In this document: piece by piece, positions 1 through 8,600 of the stretch
Numbering within the stretch: position 1 is the stretch's first letter
Layout of the letters: each line of letters begins with the position of its first letter
Assembly (NCBI GenBank): GCA_022614795.1
Contig: JAKEHX010000408.1
Location: forward strand, 1 to 20,138
Source: Planctomycetaceae bacterium
Lineage (GTDB): Bacteria > Planctomycetota > Planctomycetia > Pirellulales > Pirellulaceae
DNA: 20,138 nt
Direction of reading: 5' to 3'
Notes under the pieces: model-generated
Told to the model about the DNA's origin: nothing
The model's input: the letters and a program-made list of their open reading frames with translations, nothing else
Database searches by the model: none
Made by a program: the position numbers and the translations under genes

Positions 1-1
1 C

Positions 2-1273
2 AAAACCCTTACCCTCGGCTGCAAGGTCAACCAGTACGAAACCGAACTGGTTCGGGAGGGTTTTGTGCGCATCGGCTATCGCGATGCGGGAGAGGGAGAA
101 ACAGCAGATCTGTGCGTCGTCAACACTTGTACGGTCACCGCCGAGGGAGACAGCAAGAGCCGGCAGGCGATCCGCCGGCTGGCGCGCGAGAATCCGCAGT
201 CCCGAATCGTCGTGATGGGCTGCTACGCGACTCGGGCCCCCGAGGAGCTGGCGAAGCTGCCCGGCGTCGTCGAGGTGCTCACCGACAAGCGCGAGATTCC
301 CGATCTACTGGGGCGCTTTGGCGTGCTCGACGTACCGAACGGCATTTCGCACTTCGGCCAGCGTCACCGGGCCTATGTGAAAGTGCAGGACGGGTGTCTG
401 CTGCGGTGCAGCTATTGCATCATCCCCTACGTCCGGCCGCACATGCACAGCCGGCCGCTGGCCCACGTGCTTGAGGAAGTGCGGCGGCTGGTCGATAACG
501 GCTATCGTGAGATCGTGCTGACCGGGGTGCACCTGGGGCATTACGGCGTCGAAGGGAATTGGAACAAGCCAAAGCACGAGTGGCTCCGCCTTTCGAAGCT
601 GGTGCGGGAAATCGCCCTTTTGCCCGGCGACTTCCGCATTCGTCTGTCGAGCATTGAGGCCACCGAGGTCACACGCGCGTTGATTGGCGTGATGGCCGAG
701 TTTCCCGAGCGGATCGCGCCGCATCTGCACATCTGCCTGCAAAGCGGCAGCGACGCCGTGCTGCGGCGGATGCGACGCCGCTGGGGCAGCCGCCTCTTTA
801 TCGACCGCTGCCGCCTGGTGCGCGAGGCGCTCGAGCGCCCGGCGATCACGACCGACATCATCGTGGGTTTTCCGGGCGAAACAGACGCCGATTTCGAGGC
901 CACCTGCCGCGTAGCCCGCGAGTGCGGCTTCTCGAAGATTCACATCTTCCCCTTCAGCCCGCGCAAGGGGACGCCGGCCGCCGAAATGGGCGATATGGTC
1001 TGCCCACAGGTCAAATCCGAGCGGTCCGAGCAACTCGCCGAGGTCGAGCGGGAGCTGCGCGAGGCGTATTTCCGCAGCCTCATCGGTCGGCGGCTCACGG
1101 TGCTCGTTGAAGGCCCGAGCGAAACGACGGCCGGCGGATGGGCAGGAACAAGCTGCCGCTATGCACCGGTGGAACTGGCGCCTGGTTGTGAATTGACGCC
1201 TGGCAGCCTGGTGGAGGCGACCGCATTGCGGACTGCGGATTGCGGATTGCGGATTGAGTCGCGGGTCAGCTGA
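2..1273 (+). CDS. mtaB: tRNA t6A37 methylthiotransferase MtaB, 5' end cut by window edge
   Basis: Radical SAM methylthiotransferase that converts t6A37 to ms2t6A37 in ANN-decoding tRNAs. The frame is open from base 2, before any start codon, and already reads TLGCKVNQYETE, the conserved opening of the UPF0004 domain, so only about ten residues are missing. 423 residues are visible. The three N-terminal cluster cysteines are seen in GCK (nt 20-22), NTCTV and MGCYA. The radical SAM motif CLLRCSYC lies at nt 395-418 (CxxxCxxC). The C-terminal part (about nt 1080-1220) fits a TRAM domain. MtaB is preferred over MiaB because of the GCKVNQYE opening. The last dozen residues are encoded by a 7-nt tandem array and are not family sequence. 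The stop overlaps the convergent rhomboid gene by 8 bp. Confidence 0.93.
   Translation, partial: KTLTLGCKVNQYETELVREGFVRIGYRDAGEGETADLCVVNTCTVTAEGDSKSRQAIRRLARENPQSRIVVMGCYATRAPEELAKLPGVVEVLTDKREIPDLLGRFGVLDVPNGISHFGQRHRAYVKVQDGCLLRCSYCIIPYVRPHMHSRPLAHVLEEVRRLVDNGYREIVLTGVHLGHYGVEGNWNKPKHEWLRLSKLVREIALLPGDFRIRLSSIEATEVTRALIGVMAEFPERIAPHLHICLQSGSDAVLRRMRRRWGSRLFIDRCRLVREALERPAITTDIIVGFPGETDADFEATCRVARECGFSKIHIFPFSPRKGTPAAEMGDMVCPQVKSERSEQLAEVERELREAYFRSLIGRRLTVLVEGPSETTAGGWAGTSCRYAPVELAPGCELTPGSLVEATALRTADCGLRIESRVS
1225..1259. repeat. Heptamer tandem array 1 (ATTGCGG type)
   Basis: Five 7-nt units in a row: ATTGCGG, ACTGCGG, ATTGCGG, ATTGCGG, ATTGAGT. The array lies inside the 3' end of mtaB and encodes its extra tail (ADCGLRIES). 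One of five arrays in the window with the same unit length but unrelated unit sequence. Confidence 0.9.
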
Positions 1274-2231
1274 CATCGCGGCGCGGAAACAAGAGCGGCG
1301 CGTAGGCGATGGCCATGCCCGCAAACAGACCGACCGTGTGAGCCGAATTCGCGATGGGCGGGATGAAGCTCAGCAGGCCTGCGGTGTCTGGAAAGCTGCG
1401 CGCCAGGCAGAGCACAAACCATACCAGGCCGATCACCACGGTGACGGGAGAAAGTTGGTAGTGGTCGCGGTTGTCGAATCGAACTTTGATCAGGAGATAG
1501 CCGAAGATGCCGTAACCGACGCCGGACATGCCGCCGAATGCAAACCCGCGGCCGCCGAACGCGCTCGCCTCCAGGCCCTGGCCGATGTTGGCCAGCACGG
1601 CCAATCCGAGGACCAAGAGAAGCATATACCACGTGCCGCGGCGATTCTCGATTTGGCCCCCGAGATCGAACAGCCAGAACATGTTGAAGACGAGGTGCCA
1701 GATGCCGTAGTGAATGAAAATGGGCGTGATGAGCCGCCACACCTGCCCTTGCCGGATGCAGGCCCAAACGTCCAACGTGCCGCTGGCCAGATCGATGTTC
1801 TGCAGTGACAAAATCCGCAGCGCGTCTAATATGGGGCCTTCTGTGCGTCCGGCATTGGTGAACAAGGCCACGATCACCGATGCGCCAATCAGGGCCAGCA
1901 CCAGCGGGCAGCGCCTGGCAGCGCCGCCCAGGCCGCTCCCCCAGCGGTTGCGCATCTCAACGACATTGCCCAGAGCCCGCTTGCGCTCCTGCTCTTCCTC
2001 GCGGCGGACCCGCTCGGCTTGGGTTTCAGCGCCGCGGTAACGCTGGTCCTGAGGATTGGCCTGGAAATGGGCCAGGGCTTCGCGGGACTCGGCCAAATGA
2101 TCTTCGTCGCGCACCCAGATCGCCCAGGCATCGCCGGACTGCTCGGCATGAGCGTCGATCCGCTGGGTCACGAGCCACGCGGCCAGCCGCTCGGCGTCGG
2201 ATCGGTTCGGAAGGGTGCCGAGTTGGCGCAT
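1266..2231 (-). CDS. Rhomboid family intramembrane serine protease (GlpG-like)
   Basis: Polytopic membrane protease of 321 residues that cleaves transmembrane helices of substrate proteins; the substrate is unknown. Residues 1-75 form a soluble cytoplasmic domain of the GlpG N-terminal type (RLAAWLVTQRIDAHAEQ followed by WAIWVRDED), then a charged linker (RVRREEEQERKR). The membrane domain shows WRLITPIFIHYGIWHLVFN, the catalytic serine in GMSG and the catalytic histidine in NSAHTVGLFAG. I chose the ATG at 2229-2231 (MRQLGTLPNR). The longer frame to 2297 would add residues encoded by a heptamer array. No clear Shine-Dalgarno is visible. The gene converges on mtaB with an 8-bp overlap. Sure of the family; there is nothing nearby to suggest a substrate. 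Confidence 0.9.
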   Translation of the reverse strand: MRQLGTLPNRSDAERLAAWLVTQRIDAHAEQSGDAWAIWVRDEDHLAESREALAHFQANPQDQRYRGAETQAERVRREEEQERKRALGNVVEMRNRWGSGLGGAARRCPLVLALIGASVIVALFTNAGRTEGPILDALRILSLQNIDLASGTLDVWACIRQGQVWRLITPIFIHYGIWHLVFNMFWLFDLGGQIENRRGTWYMLLLVLGLAVLANIGQGLEASAFGGRGFAFGGMSGVGYGIFGYLLIKVRFDNRDHYQLSPVTVVIGLVWFVLCLARSFPDTAGLLSFIPPIANSAHTVGLFAGMAIAYAPLLFPRRDVS

Positions 2232-2241
2232 GGGGTGAGGA

Positions 2242-2276
2242 GGAGTGAGTGGTGAGTGGTGTGTGGTGAGTGGTGT
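2242..2276. repeat. Heptamer tandem array 2 (GTGGTGA/T type)
   Basis: Five 7-nt units: GGAGTGA, GTGGTGA, GTGGTGT, GTGGTGA, GTGGTGT. It sits directly upstream of the rhomboid start codon, within its presumed 5' leader. Confidence 0.85.
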
Positions 2277-2312
2277 GGTCGGAATCAGGTGGATCAATCG
2301 GAGGTTGTCTCG

Positions 2313-2354
2313 GTACTCAGTACTCAGTACTTAGTACTCAGTACTTAGTACTTA
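2313..2354. repeat. Heptamer tandem array 3 (GTACTCA/GTACTTA type)
   Basis: Six uninterrupted 7-nt units that vary only at position 6 (C or T): GTACTCA twice, GTACTTA, GTACTCA, GTACTTA twice. Lies in the space between rhomboid and nagB. Confidence 0.92.
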
Positions 2355-2429
2355 AGGACTTAACTTAGATTTCGTAAATAGCCTGGGTACGACACATTGA
2401 TCGGTCCTGTGTCCCAGCCTGCTGGTCGC

Positions 2430-2464
2430 TCCTGGTTCCTGGCTCCTGGTTCCTGGCTCCCGGC
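2430..2464. repeat. Heptamer tandem array 4 (TCCTGGT/C type)
   Basis: Five 7-nt units alternating TCCTGGT and TCCTGGC, the last being TCCCGGC. It ends 9 bases beyond the nagB stop codon, in the nagB 3' flank. Confidence 0.9.
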
Positions 2465-2473
2465 CCCTTGCCC

Positions 2474-3286
2474 TCACTGGCCGCCAAGCCCCAGCGCCTT
2501 GAGCTGCCCCGATTCCAAGAGCGACTGGGCCTGCTCCACTTCCGCGTAATAGGCCCGGCGGACCAGGAGCCCCGCGGCTCCTTCGTCGAAGATGCCGACG
2601 ACTTCGCGGTGCAGTTGCAGGGCAGAGCCGGTGACCTGGGCGGTGATCGGTCCCTCGACGGTCGCCCGCACGGCCTCGGCCTTGTGCCCGCCAAACGCCA
2701 GCAGCAGGCAGCGGCGCGATTCGAGGATCGTACCGACGCCCATCGTGATCGCCAGCCGCGGAACTTTGTCCTCGCCGCCGAAAAAGCGGGCGTTGTCGCG
2801 AACGGTCTCGCTGGCCAGCGTCTTGAGCCGCGTGCGGCTGCCGAGCGACGAGCCGGGCTCGTTGAAGGCGATATGGCCGTCGCTCCCCAGCCCCAGCACC
2901 TGCAAATCGATGCCGCCGGCGTCCTTGATTTTCTGTTCGTACTGCCGGCAGTGAAGCTCGAAATCGAGGGCCCGGCCGTCGGGAACGCTGGTCCGCTCGG
3001 GGCGGACATTGATGTGGTCGAACAGGTTCTGTTGCATGAAGCAGCGGTAGCTCTGCGGGTGCGTGGGCCCCAGGCCGACGTATTCGTCGAGGTTGAACGT
3101 CGTTACCTGCGAGAAATCGAGCCCTTCCTCGCGGTGCAGGCGGATCAGCTCGCGATATAGCCCCAGGGGAGTGCTGCCCGTGGCCAGACCAAGCACGCAG
3201 TCGGGCTTGCGGCGGACGAGATCGGCGACAAATCGGGCTCCCCGCCGACCGACGGATTCGGCATCCGGCTGAATGATGACGCGCAC
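2474..3286 (-). CDS. nagB: Glucosamine-6-phosphate deaminase
   Basis: Converts glucosamine 6-phosphate to fructose 6-phosphate and ammonia in amino-sugar catabolism, in the cytoplasm. The 270 residues match the usual NagB length (about 266). Family motifs in order: LATGSTPLGLY (phosphate loop), FNLDEYVGL (catalytic Asp region), and GSDGHIAFNEPGSS, which carries the Asp, His and Glu of the active site. I chose the GTG at 3284-3286 because VRVIIQ matches the family N-terminus. The frame runs on upstream to an ATG at 3406, but that extra stretch is low-complexity and partly repeat. No good Shine-Dalgarno is visible. No other nag gene is in the window; the rhomboid lies downstream on the same strand across 242 bp of repeats, so co-transcription is uncertain. 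Confidence 0.95.
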   Translation of the reverse strand: MRVIIQPDAESVGRRGARFVADLVRRKPDCVLGLATGSTPLGLYRELIRLHREEGLDFSQVTTFNLDEYVGLGPTHPQSYRCFMQQNLFDHINVRPERTSVPDGRALDFELHCRQYEQKIKDAGGIDLQVLGLGSDGHIAFNEPGSSLGSRTRLKTLASETVRDNARFFGGEDKVPRLAITMGVGTILESRRCLLLAFGGHKAEAVRATVEGPITAQVTGSALQLHREVVGIFDEGAAGLLVRRAYYAEVEQAQSLLESGQLKALGLGGQ

Positions 3287-3293
3287 GAGTATC

Positions 3294-3314
3294 GGAATCC
3301 GGGAACAGGGAACC
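3294..3314. repeat. Short heptamer array 5 (GGGAACA/C type)
   Basis: Three 7-nt units (GGAATCC, GGGAACA, GGGAACC) immediately upstream of the nagB GTG start. Weaker than the other arrays because it is short. Confidence 0.6.
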
Positions 3315-3518
3315 GGCTGCTGGCAGCCGCGAGAAAGGACGCCAGCCGCAGCATAGCAGCCGGTTTGGCGAGGGAACAAGGGCGGCGAGCGGGGGCGAAA
3401 TCGCAAGGACGACAGGAGACAGAAGGCGGCTACAACTTCGCCGCGTGCGATTTGGGCCGGCCGACCGATCTGGCTGGCTTGACTTCGCGGAGGCTCCCGA
3501 ACCAGGCGTGCAATCTCG

Positions 3519-3572
3519 CCAGAGTTCGGGTATTGAGCTGGCCACGCCTTGAAGTCTGGCGACTTCAGCTAC
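3519..3572. repeat. Interspersed hairpin repeat B, copy 1
   Basis: Starts CCAGAGTTCGGG and ends with the perfect hairpin TGAAGTC-TGGC-GACTTCA (3550-3567) followed by GCTAC. The same two blocks recur at 15950-15991, with a shorter middle part there. The first block can also pair with GAAGTCTGG (8 of 9), so two mutually exclusive hairpins are possible. Confidence 0.8.
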
Positions 3573-3696
3573 TGCGAGCGGCCGGGCAAGAGGTCAAAAC
3601 GCCAGAATAGGCCCATTTCGCAGTAACATTTGGCCGCGGTTTTCGCTGGCGAGGATAGCGTCGTAGTCGCCGTCCGTCCCGCCGCGAGACCGTGCC

Positions 3697-5391
3697 ATGA
3701 CCACTGCGCGCCGCCTGTTCGTCTGCCTCGCCGCAATTTCCGCCGCCATTTTCGCAGGGCTGGTGCTGCCGCCGCTTCGCGCCCACGAAGGCTCGCCGCC
3801 AGTCACAAGTCCTTGGGACCGCGATGTACCTGCCGGCGGACACTGGAACAGCTTCCTCTCCCAAGGCGAATCGCTGGCCGACATCGACCGCGAGGGGCGA
3901 TTGCTCTTGCTCAACTATTCCGCGACCGAAACCACGATCGGCGCTCCTTTCTACGCCATCAGCCGGTTCTATGACCGCGTCAACCGCAAGCCGCTGCTGC
4001 GGCGGGCCATGAACCGGCGCGGTTACAGCGACATCGGGCAAAGCTGGTCGTACATCTACGGCCGCACGGGGCTGACTCCCTATCCGCAGTCCGAAGGGTC
4101 CGGAGCGTATTACCTGCCTTTCCCGGACGGCAACCGCCCGGCAGCGCCGATCGGATTCAGCCTGTTTCACCACGCCCAGGGAACCCCGGCGTTCACGCTC
4201 TCCTGCGCGGCCTGCCACACGCGCAACCTGTTCGGCCGGCCCGTCCTGGGCGGCAGCAACATCCAGGGAGGCGTCGGCTCGTCGCTCTTGCTCCTGAAGA
4301 AGTTCTCGTCGCTCAGTCGGCGTGAATTCCGGTTCGCTTCGCGGCCGACGGGCGCCGAGACGCGCACCTTCCACGACATGCAGGTCAAGGCGTCCTATAT
4401 TCACGGCGCCGCGCCGCTGGCGATGGGTCTTGAAAACCCTGCGTCCGTCGTGGGCCTGTCGCTGGCCGGCCGCGCGCCCGACAGCCAGGCGACTCGCGAT
4501 CCACGGTTCGCCGGCGGGGCCTACCGCTCGCCGCTCTGGTCCATCCCCGCCGATACCAAGTCCGCACCCTGGTGGACGCTTCGATACAAGAATCGCTTTT
4601 TGCTCGACGGCTCGATGAAGGGCGATCCGATTCTGGGGCAGTTCATTTTTAATGAAATTGGCCGCGGCGCCGACCTCGCGCACTTGCAAAGCTGGATCGA
4701 CCGCAACCGCGAGCAGTTCCGCGCCATGAGCGGCTCCGTGCTCGCGATGCAGCCGCCGCGCTGGACCGACTTCTTCCCGGCGGAATCGATCAACCTGGAT
4801 CTGGCACGGCGGGGCGAGCACGTGTTTTACCAGCGCTGCGCCGATTGCCACGGCCGTTACGAAAAGGCCTGGAACGGGCCTCAGGCGGACCAGCTGACCC
4901 GCAGTGACCAGTTGGCAACGACCCTGGTCGTGCCGCTGGCCCAAACGCGGGCGGTTAATGTCGGCACCGACCCCAATCGGGCCGAGATCATGCTGCACCT
5001 AGCGCCTCAGCTCAATCAGCTCGACATCTTTCGCAATAACGGCCTGGAGTTCGAGGTGCATCCGGGCGCTTATGTGCCGCCGCCGCTGGTGGGAATTTGG
5101 GCCCGCTGGCCGTACTTGCACAACAACTCGATCCCCAACCTCGATGAACTGCTCAAGCCGGCCGCCGAGCGGGTCGCCTACTACTACGTCGGGACGGCCA
5201 ATGACATCCAGCGCGATTACGACTCCCAAGCGGTTGGGTTTCCTGTGGCGGCCAAAACGCCCTTGGCGTGGCGGACTGCGGGCCGGCTGTTCGACACTCG
5301 CCGCCCCGGACTAAAAAACAGCGGCCACGACGAGGGCATTTTCGTGACCAATGGCAAGAGCGAGCTGACCGCGGAAGCAAAGCGGCCCTGA
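3697..5391 (+). CDS. Exported di-heme c-type cytochrome, RoxA/di-heme peroxidase-like, C-terminus frameshifted
   Basis: 564 residues. An N-terminal signal peptide (residues 1-29, hydrophobic LAAISAAIFAGLVLPP) sends it out of the cytoplasm. Two haem c sites are seen: CAACH at 170-174 and CADCH at 381-385. The C-terminal part contains VGIWARWPYLHNNSIPNLDELL, YDSQAVGF and NSGHDEGIF, a pattern I recognise from RoxA-type rubber oxygenases and related di-heme cytochrome c peroxidases. The substrate cannot be told from sequence; a peroxidase or an oxygenase acting on an organic substrate are both possible. Normal family members end in an EK-ALIE-LK-like helix. Here that helix (ALIEFLKTL, then TAA at 5412-5414) is present in the next frame, so a single base appears lost near 5376-5381 and the protein stops early at 5389-5391. 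No strong ribosome binding site; the start is chosen from the signal peptide. Confidence 0.85.
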   Translation: MTTARRLFVCLAAISAAIFAGLVLPPLRAHEGSPPVTSPWDRDVPAGGHWNSFLSQGESLADIDREGRLLLLNYSATETTIGAPFYAISRFYDRVNRKPLLRRAMNRRGYSDIGQSWSYIYGRTGLTPYPQSEGSGAYYLPFPDGNRPAAPIGFSLFHHAQGTPAFTLSCAACHTRNLFGRPVLGGSNIQGGVGSSLLLLKKFSSLSRREFRFASRPTGAETRTFHDMQVKASYIHGAAPLAMGLENPASVVGLSLAGRAPDSQATRDPRFAGGAYRSPLWSIPADTKSAPWWTLRYKNRFLLDGSMKGDPILGQFIFNEIGRGADLAHLQSWIDRNREQFRAMSGSVLAMQPPRWTDFFPAESINLDLARRGEHVFYQRCADCHGRYEKAWNGPQADQLTRSDQLATTLVVPLAQTRAVNVGTDPNRAEIMLHLAPQLNQLDIFRNNGLEFEVHPGAYVPPPLVGIWARWPYLHNNSIPNLDELLKPAAERVAYYYVGTANDIQRDYDSQAVGFPVAAKTPLAWRTAGRLFDTRRPGLKNSGHDEGIFVTNGKSELTAEAKRP

Positions 5392-5416
5392 TTGAGTTTC
5401 TGAAGACGCTGTAAAG

Positions 5417-5448
5417 GTAGTAGGCACACTCCGTGTGCCGTCTGGTAA
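5417..5448. repeat. Interspersed palindromic repeat A, copy 1
   Basis: A 32-nt element containing the perfect hairpin GGCACAC-TCC-GTGTGCC (5423-5439) followed by GTCTGGTAA. A second copy at 17539-17570 is identical at 29 of 32 positions. It lies just after the out-of-frame TAA that would have ended the cytochrome gene, so it could act as its terminator, though no T-run follows. Confidence 0.85.
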
Positions 5449-5460
5449 CCCAGAGTAGGC

Positions 5461-5509
5461 CGCGGATCAACGCGGATGAACGCGGATGAACGCGGATGAA
5501 CGCGGATCA
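5461..5509. repeat. Decamer tandem array (CGCGGATGAA)
   Basis: Five consecutive 10-nt units: CGCGGATCAA, three CGCGGATGAA, then CGCGGATCA with the tenth base diverged. Lies between the cytochrome and the VIT/VWA gene. Confidence 0.92.
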
Positions 5510-5633
5510 GGCAAACCGCCAGGTGGGCATGGCCCAAATGTAACGACCTGGAAACCAACGGCCCGCCCAGGTCGTCCTATCGCATGGCGTCACCGCAAAA
5601 TGCGGTTCCAGTCGCTTTTCTTGTGCCCCGTGC

Positions 5634-5639
5634 GAGGAG
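5634..5639 (+). promoter_or_regulatory. Ribosome binding site of the VIT/VWA gene
   Basis: GAGGAG, six bases before the ATG at 5646. This fixes the start and agrees with the signal peptide that follows. Confidence 0.8.
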
Positions 5640-5645
5640 CCGACC

Positions 5646-8600
5646 ATGTTCACCTTGCTCCGCTGTGGAATGTTAGTTTCCCTTCTCGGCACGATTGGCG
5701 GCACGGCTTCGGCCAGTGCGGCAGAATCGACGCCCGAAGGGGCGCGGACCACGGCCGCGGAAAAGGACGTGACGCAGGGGGCCCTGCGAATCATCCAGCC
5801 GGACGGCGGGGTGGTCGAGTGCCCGCTCAAGCACACCGACGTAGCAGCCGACGTCGCCGGTTTCATCGCCCGGGTGCGCGTCACGCAGACCTTCCACAAC
5901 CCGACTAAGGAAAAGATCGAGGCGGTTTATGTCTTTCCGCTGCCGCACGAAGCCGCCGTGGACGAAATGACCATGGTTCTCGGCGAGCGGAAGATCGTCG
6001 GCATCATCAAGCGCCGCTCCGAAGCCCGCTCGATCTATGAAGCGGCCTTGCTAGCCGGCCAGACGGCGGCACTACTCGAGCAGGAGCGGCCGAACATCTT
6101 CACGCAGTCGGTCGGCAACATCGAGCCGGGGCAGGAAGTGAAGATCGAAATCGCGTACGTCGACGTGCTCAAGTACGACATGGGGACGTACGAGTTTCGC
6201 TTTCCGATGGTGGTCGGCCCGCGCTACATTCCGGGCACGCCCAGCGGCGGCGTGCCGCCAACGCCCGCCGAGCTAAAGGGCAAGGTTTCGCCCCCCGTGG
6301 CGGACACCGATCGCGTCCCCGACGCCTCGCGCATCAGCCCGCCCGTGCTGAAGCCCGGCGTTCGCAACGGCCACGACATCTCGCTGGCGGTCAAGCTCAA
6401 CGCCGGCGTCCCCATTCAAAACCTGACGCATCCCAACCACCAGGCGGAAGTCGCGAAGGACGGCGACCGGGCCGCGGCGATCAAGCTGGCGGCGGCTGAT
6501 TCGATTCCCAACAAGGATTTTGTGATCCGCTACGACGTGGTCGGCAAAAGGCCGGAGATGGCCATCCTCGGTCACACGGGCGATTATTCGGGCGATCGAC
6601 GGCACCTGGGCAATGGCTACTTCATGCTCATGATTCAGCCGCAGGAGGACGAGCGCCTGACGAAGAGCCCGCCGCGGGAGATCGTGTTCCTGGTCGATGT
6701 GTCGGGGTCGATGTCGGGCGAGCCGACTGCCAAGGTTGTCGAGGCGATGCAGGGAATGCTCAAGCTGTGCCGCGAGAAGGACACCATTCAGGTCATCACG
6801 TTTGCCAGCCAGGCCCATAAGCTGTTCGAGAAGCCCGTGCCGGTGAATGCGGAAAACATCGGCAAGGCTCTGGGGTTTACGGCCGGCCTGCAAGGCTCCG
6901 GCGGCACCGAGATGCTCAAGGGCGTGAAATTGGCCATTGACGAGCCGATCGACAAAGAGCGGCTGCGGATCGTCGTGATGCTGACCGACGGCTATATCGG
7001 CAACGAAGCCCAGATCATCGAGCACGTGGGCAAGCACTGCGGCGACCAGATTCGTTTCTGGTGCGTGGGCATCGGCTCGGGGCCGAACATGTTCCTGGTC
7101 GATGGCGTCGCCAAGCAAGGGGGCGGCATGGGCAAGTCGCTGGGCCTGAAGGACGAATCGCAGCCGCTGGTGCAGGAAATCATGACGCGGATTCAGCGGG
7201 CCCAGCTTGCGAAAATCAATATCGACTGGGGCAAGCTGAAGGTAAGCGAAACGTTCCCGGCAAAAATTCCGGAGCTGTGGGCCGGCCGGCCGGTGATCGT
7301 GTATGGCCGGTACGCCCCGCCCGACGTACTGGACGAAGCGGCGATCGTCGAGCAAATCACCGTCCGCGGCAACGTGGAAGGCGAAGACGTGAGCTGGCCG
7401 CTGCGAGTCGAATTGCCGGTGATCCAGAAAGGCAACGACGCGCTGGCCAAGGTCTGGGCCCGGCAGAAGATCGAAGACCTGATGCACCAGACCTTCTATC
7501 AAGGCTCGCCGGCTGTGGAAGAGATGGTCACCGGCATCGCGCTCGATTACCGGCTGATGAGCCAGTACACGAGTTTCGTGGCTGTGGACGACAAGCAAGC
7601 GCCGACCGCCGAGCCGGCCAGGCCGCCGCGGCGAATGCTCGTGCCCGTGCCGCTGCCGGAAGGGACGCGGTGGGAAGGCTTTTTCGGCGAAGGCGAAGAG
7701 CAGCGAGACAGGCTGTTCTCGCAAACGTCGCGATTCAAGGAAGCAGACAAGAAGGAACTGGCCGAATTGAGCAAGTCGATTACGACTTTCAATCGGATCG
7801 ATCGGCTAGGACGCGGCGAGGCAATGTCCCGGCGACGCTCATTCGCTGCGCCGCACGCTCCCTTCGCACCACTCGGCCAGGCGTCACTGGCGGCCGCCAG
7901 ACCGGCTCAAGTAGCAGGTGGGCTCGGAGGCGGATGGGGCGGCTTCCGCGGCATCGATGGCCGAGTGCCCGCCAAAGATAGCGCCTTTGGCCGCGGCGGC
8001 CGTGCGCTTCAGGAGAGTAGATTTGGCGCTTTGAGCCTCGAAAAGGCGCCAGCCTTGTTTGCCGACCTGGCTGATGGGGAGGACGGCTATACCGCTTCGG
8101 TGCTGGTTGCCCATGGGGGCAAATCGGCCGAAGCGGCCCGCAAGGTCTTTGAGTTGGCAACCGGCAAGGAGGCGCCGGCCGATCGCGCGGCGCTTGAGAA
8201 ACTGCTCGTGCAGGCCTGCCTGCTCGATACAGCCGCGGCCAATGTCGGCCAGTCGGACGGCAGCCATGCCGCCCAGGCCATGGAGCGGCTCGCGGACTTG
8301 CACGCCAAGGACGTGAAAGATTGGTCGGTCAAACTGCCGCAACTGGCTACAAAGCTCGACCTGGTGATTCGCGATCAATCGCTGGCTGACGCACTCGCAC
8401 AAGTGGCCAAGGCCGCCAAGCTTGATATTCGTCTGTTCGACGGGAGCGTGGACGATTCGGCTGCGATTTCCGGCCGCTCGCCGCGGGTCAGCTATCTCGA
8501 TCTGCGCCGGGCAACGGTCGCCGAGGCGCTCGATTGGATCTTGCAGCCGGCGCGGCTCACGTGGCGTCCGGATGGCAAGGCAATCATCGCCTCCAGCGCG

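Larger units (their letters stand above)
3287..3696. other. Intergenic region between divergent nagB and di-heme cytochrome
   Basis: 410 bases with no credible gene. It must contain the promoters of both flanking genes, but I see no convincing -35/-10 or sigma-54 box. It holds heptamer array 5 next to nagB and copy 1 of hairpin repeat B. The rest shows no structure that I can name. Confidence 0.7.

Noticed and set aside
1225..2464. Tandem arrays as a possible CRISPR array
   Set aside because: Units are 7 nt, directly adjacent, with no spacers and no cas genes nearby.
3287..3406. 40-residue N-terminal extension of NagB from an ATG at 3406
   Set aside because: The family N-terminus matches from the GTG at 3286; the extension crosses a heptamer array and is low-complexity.
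3565..4998. Long minus-strand open frame opposite the cytochrome gene
   Set aside because: High-GC shadow of the cytochrome frame; no recognisable domain, whereas the + strand shows signal peptide and both haem sites.
5592..5606. Small hairpin ACCGCA-AAA-TGCGGT before the VIT/VWA gene
   Set aside because: Only six pairs, no T-run and no second copy; no role can be supported.
6273..7724. Long minus-strand open frame opposite the VIT/VWA gene
   Set aside because: Shadow frame, His/Arg/Gln-rich with no domain; the + frame has VIT and a complete metal site.
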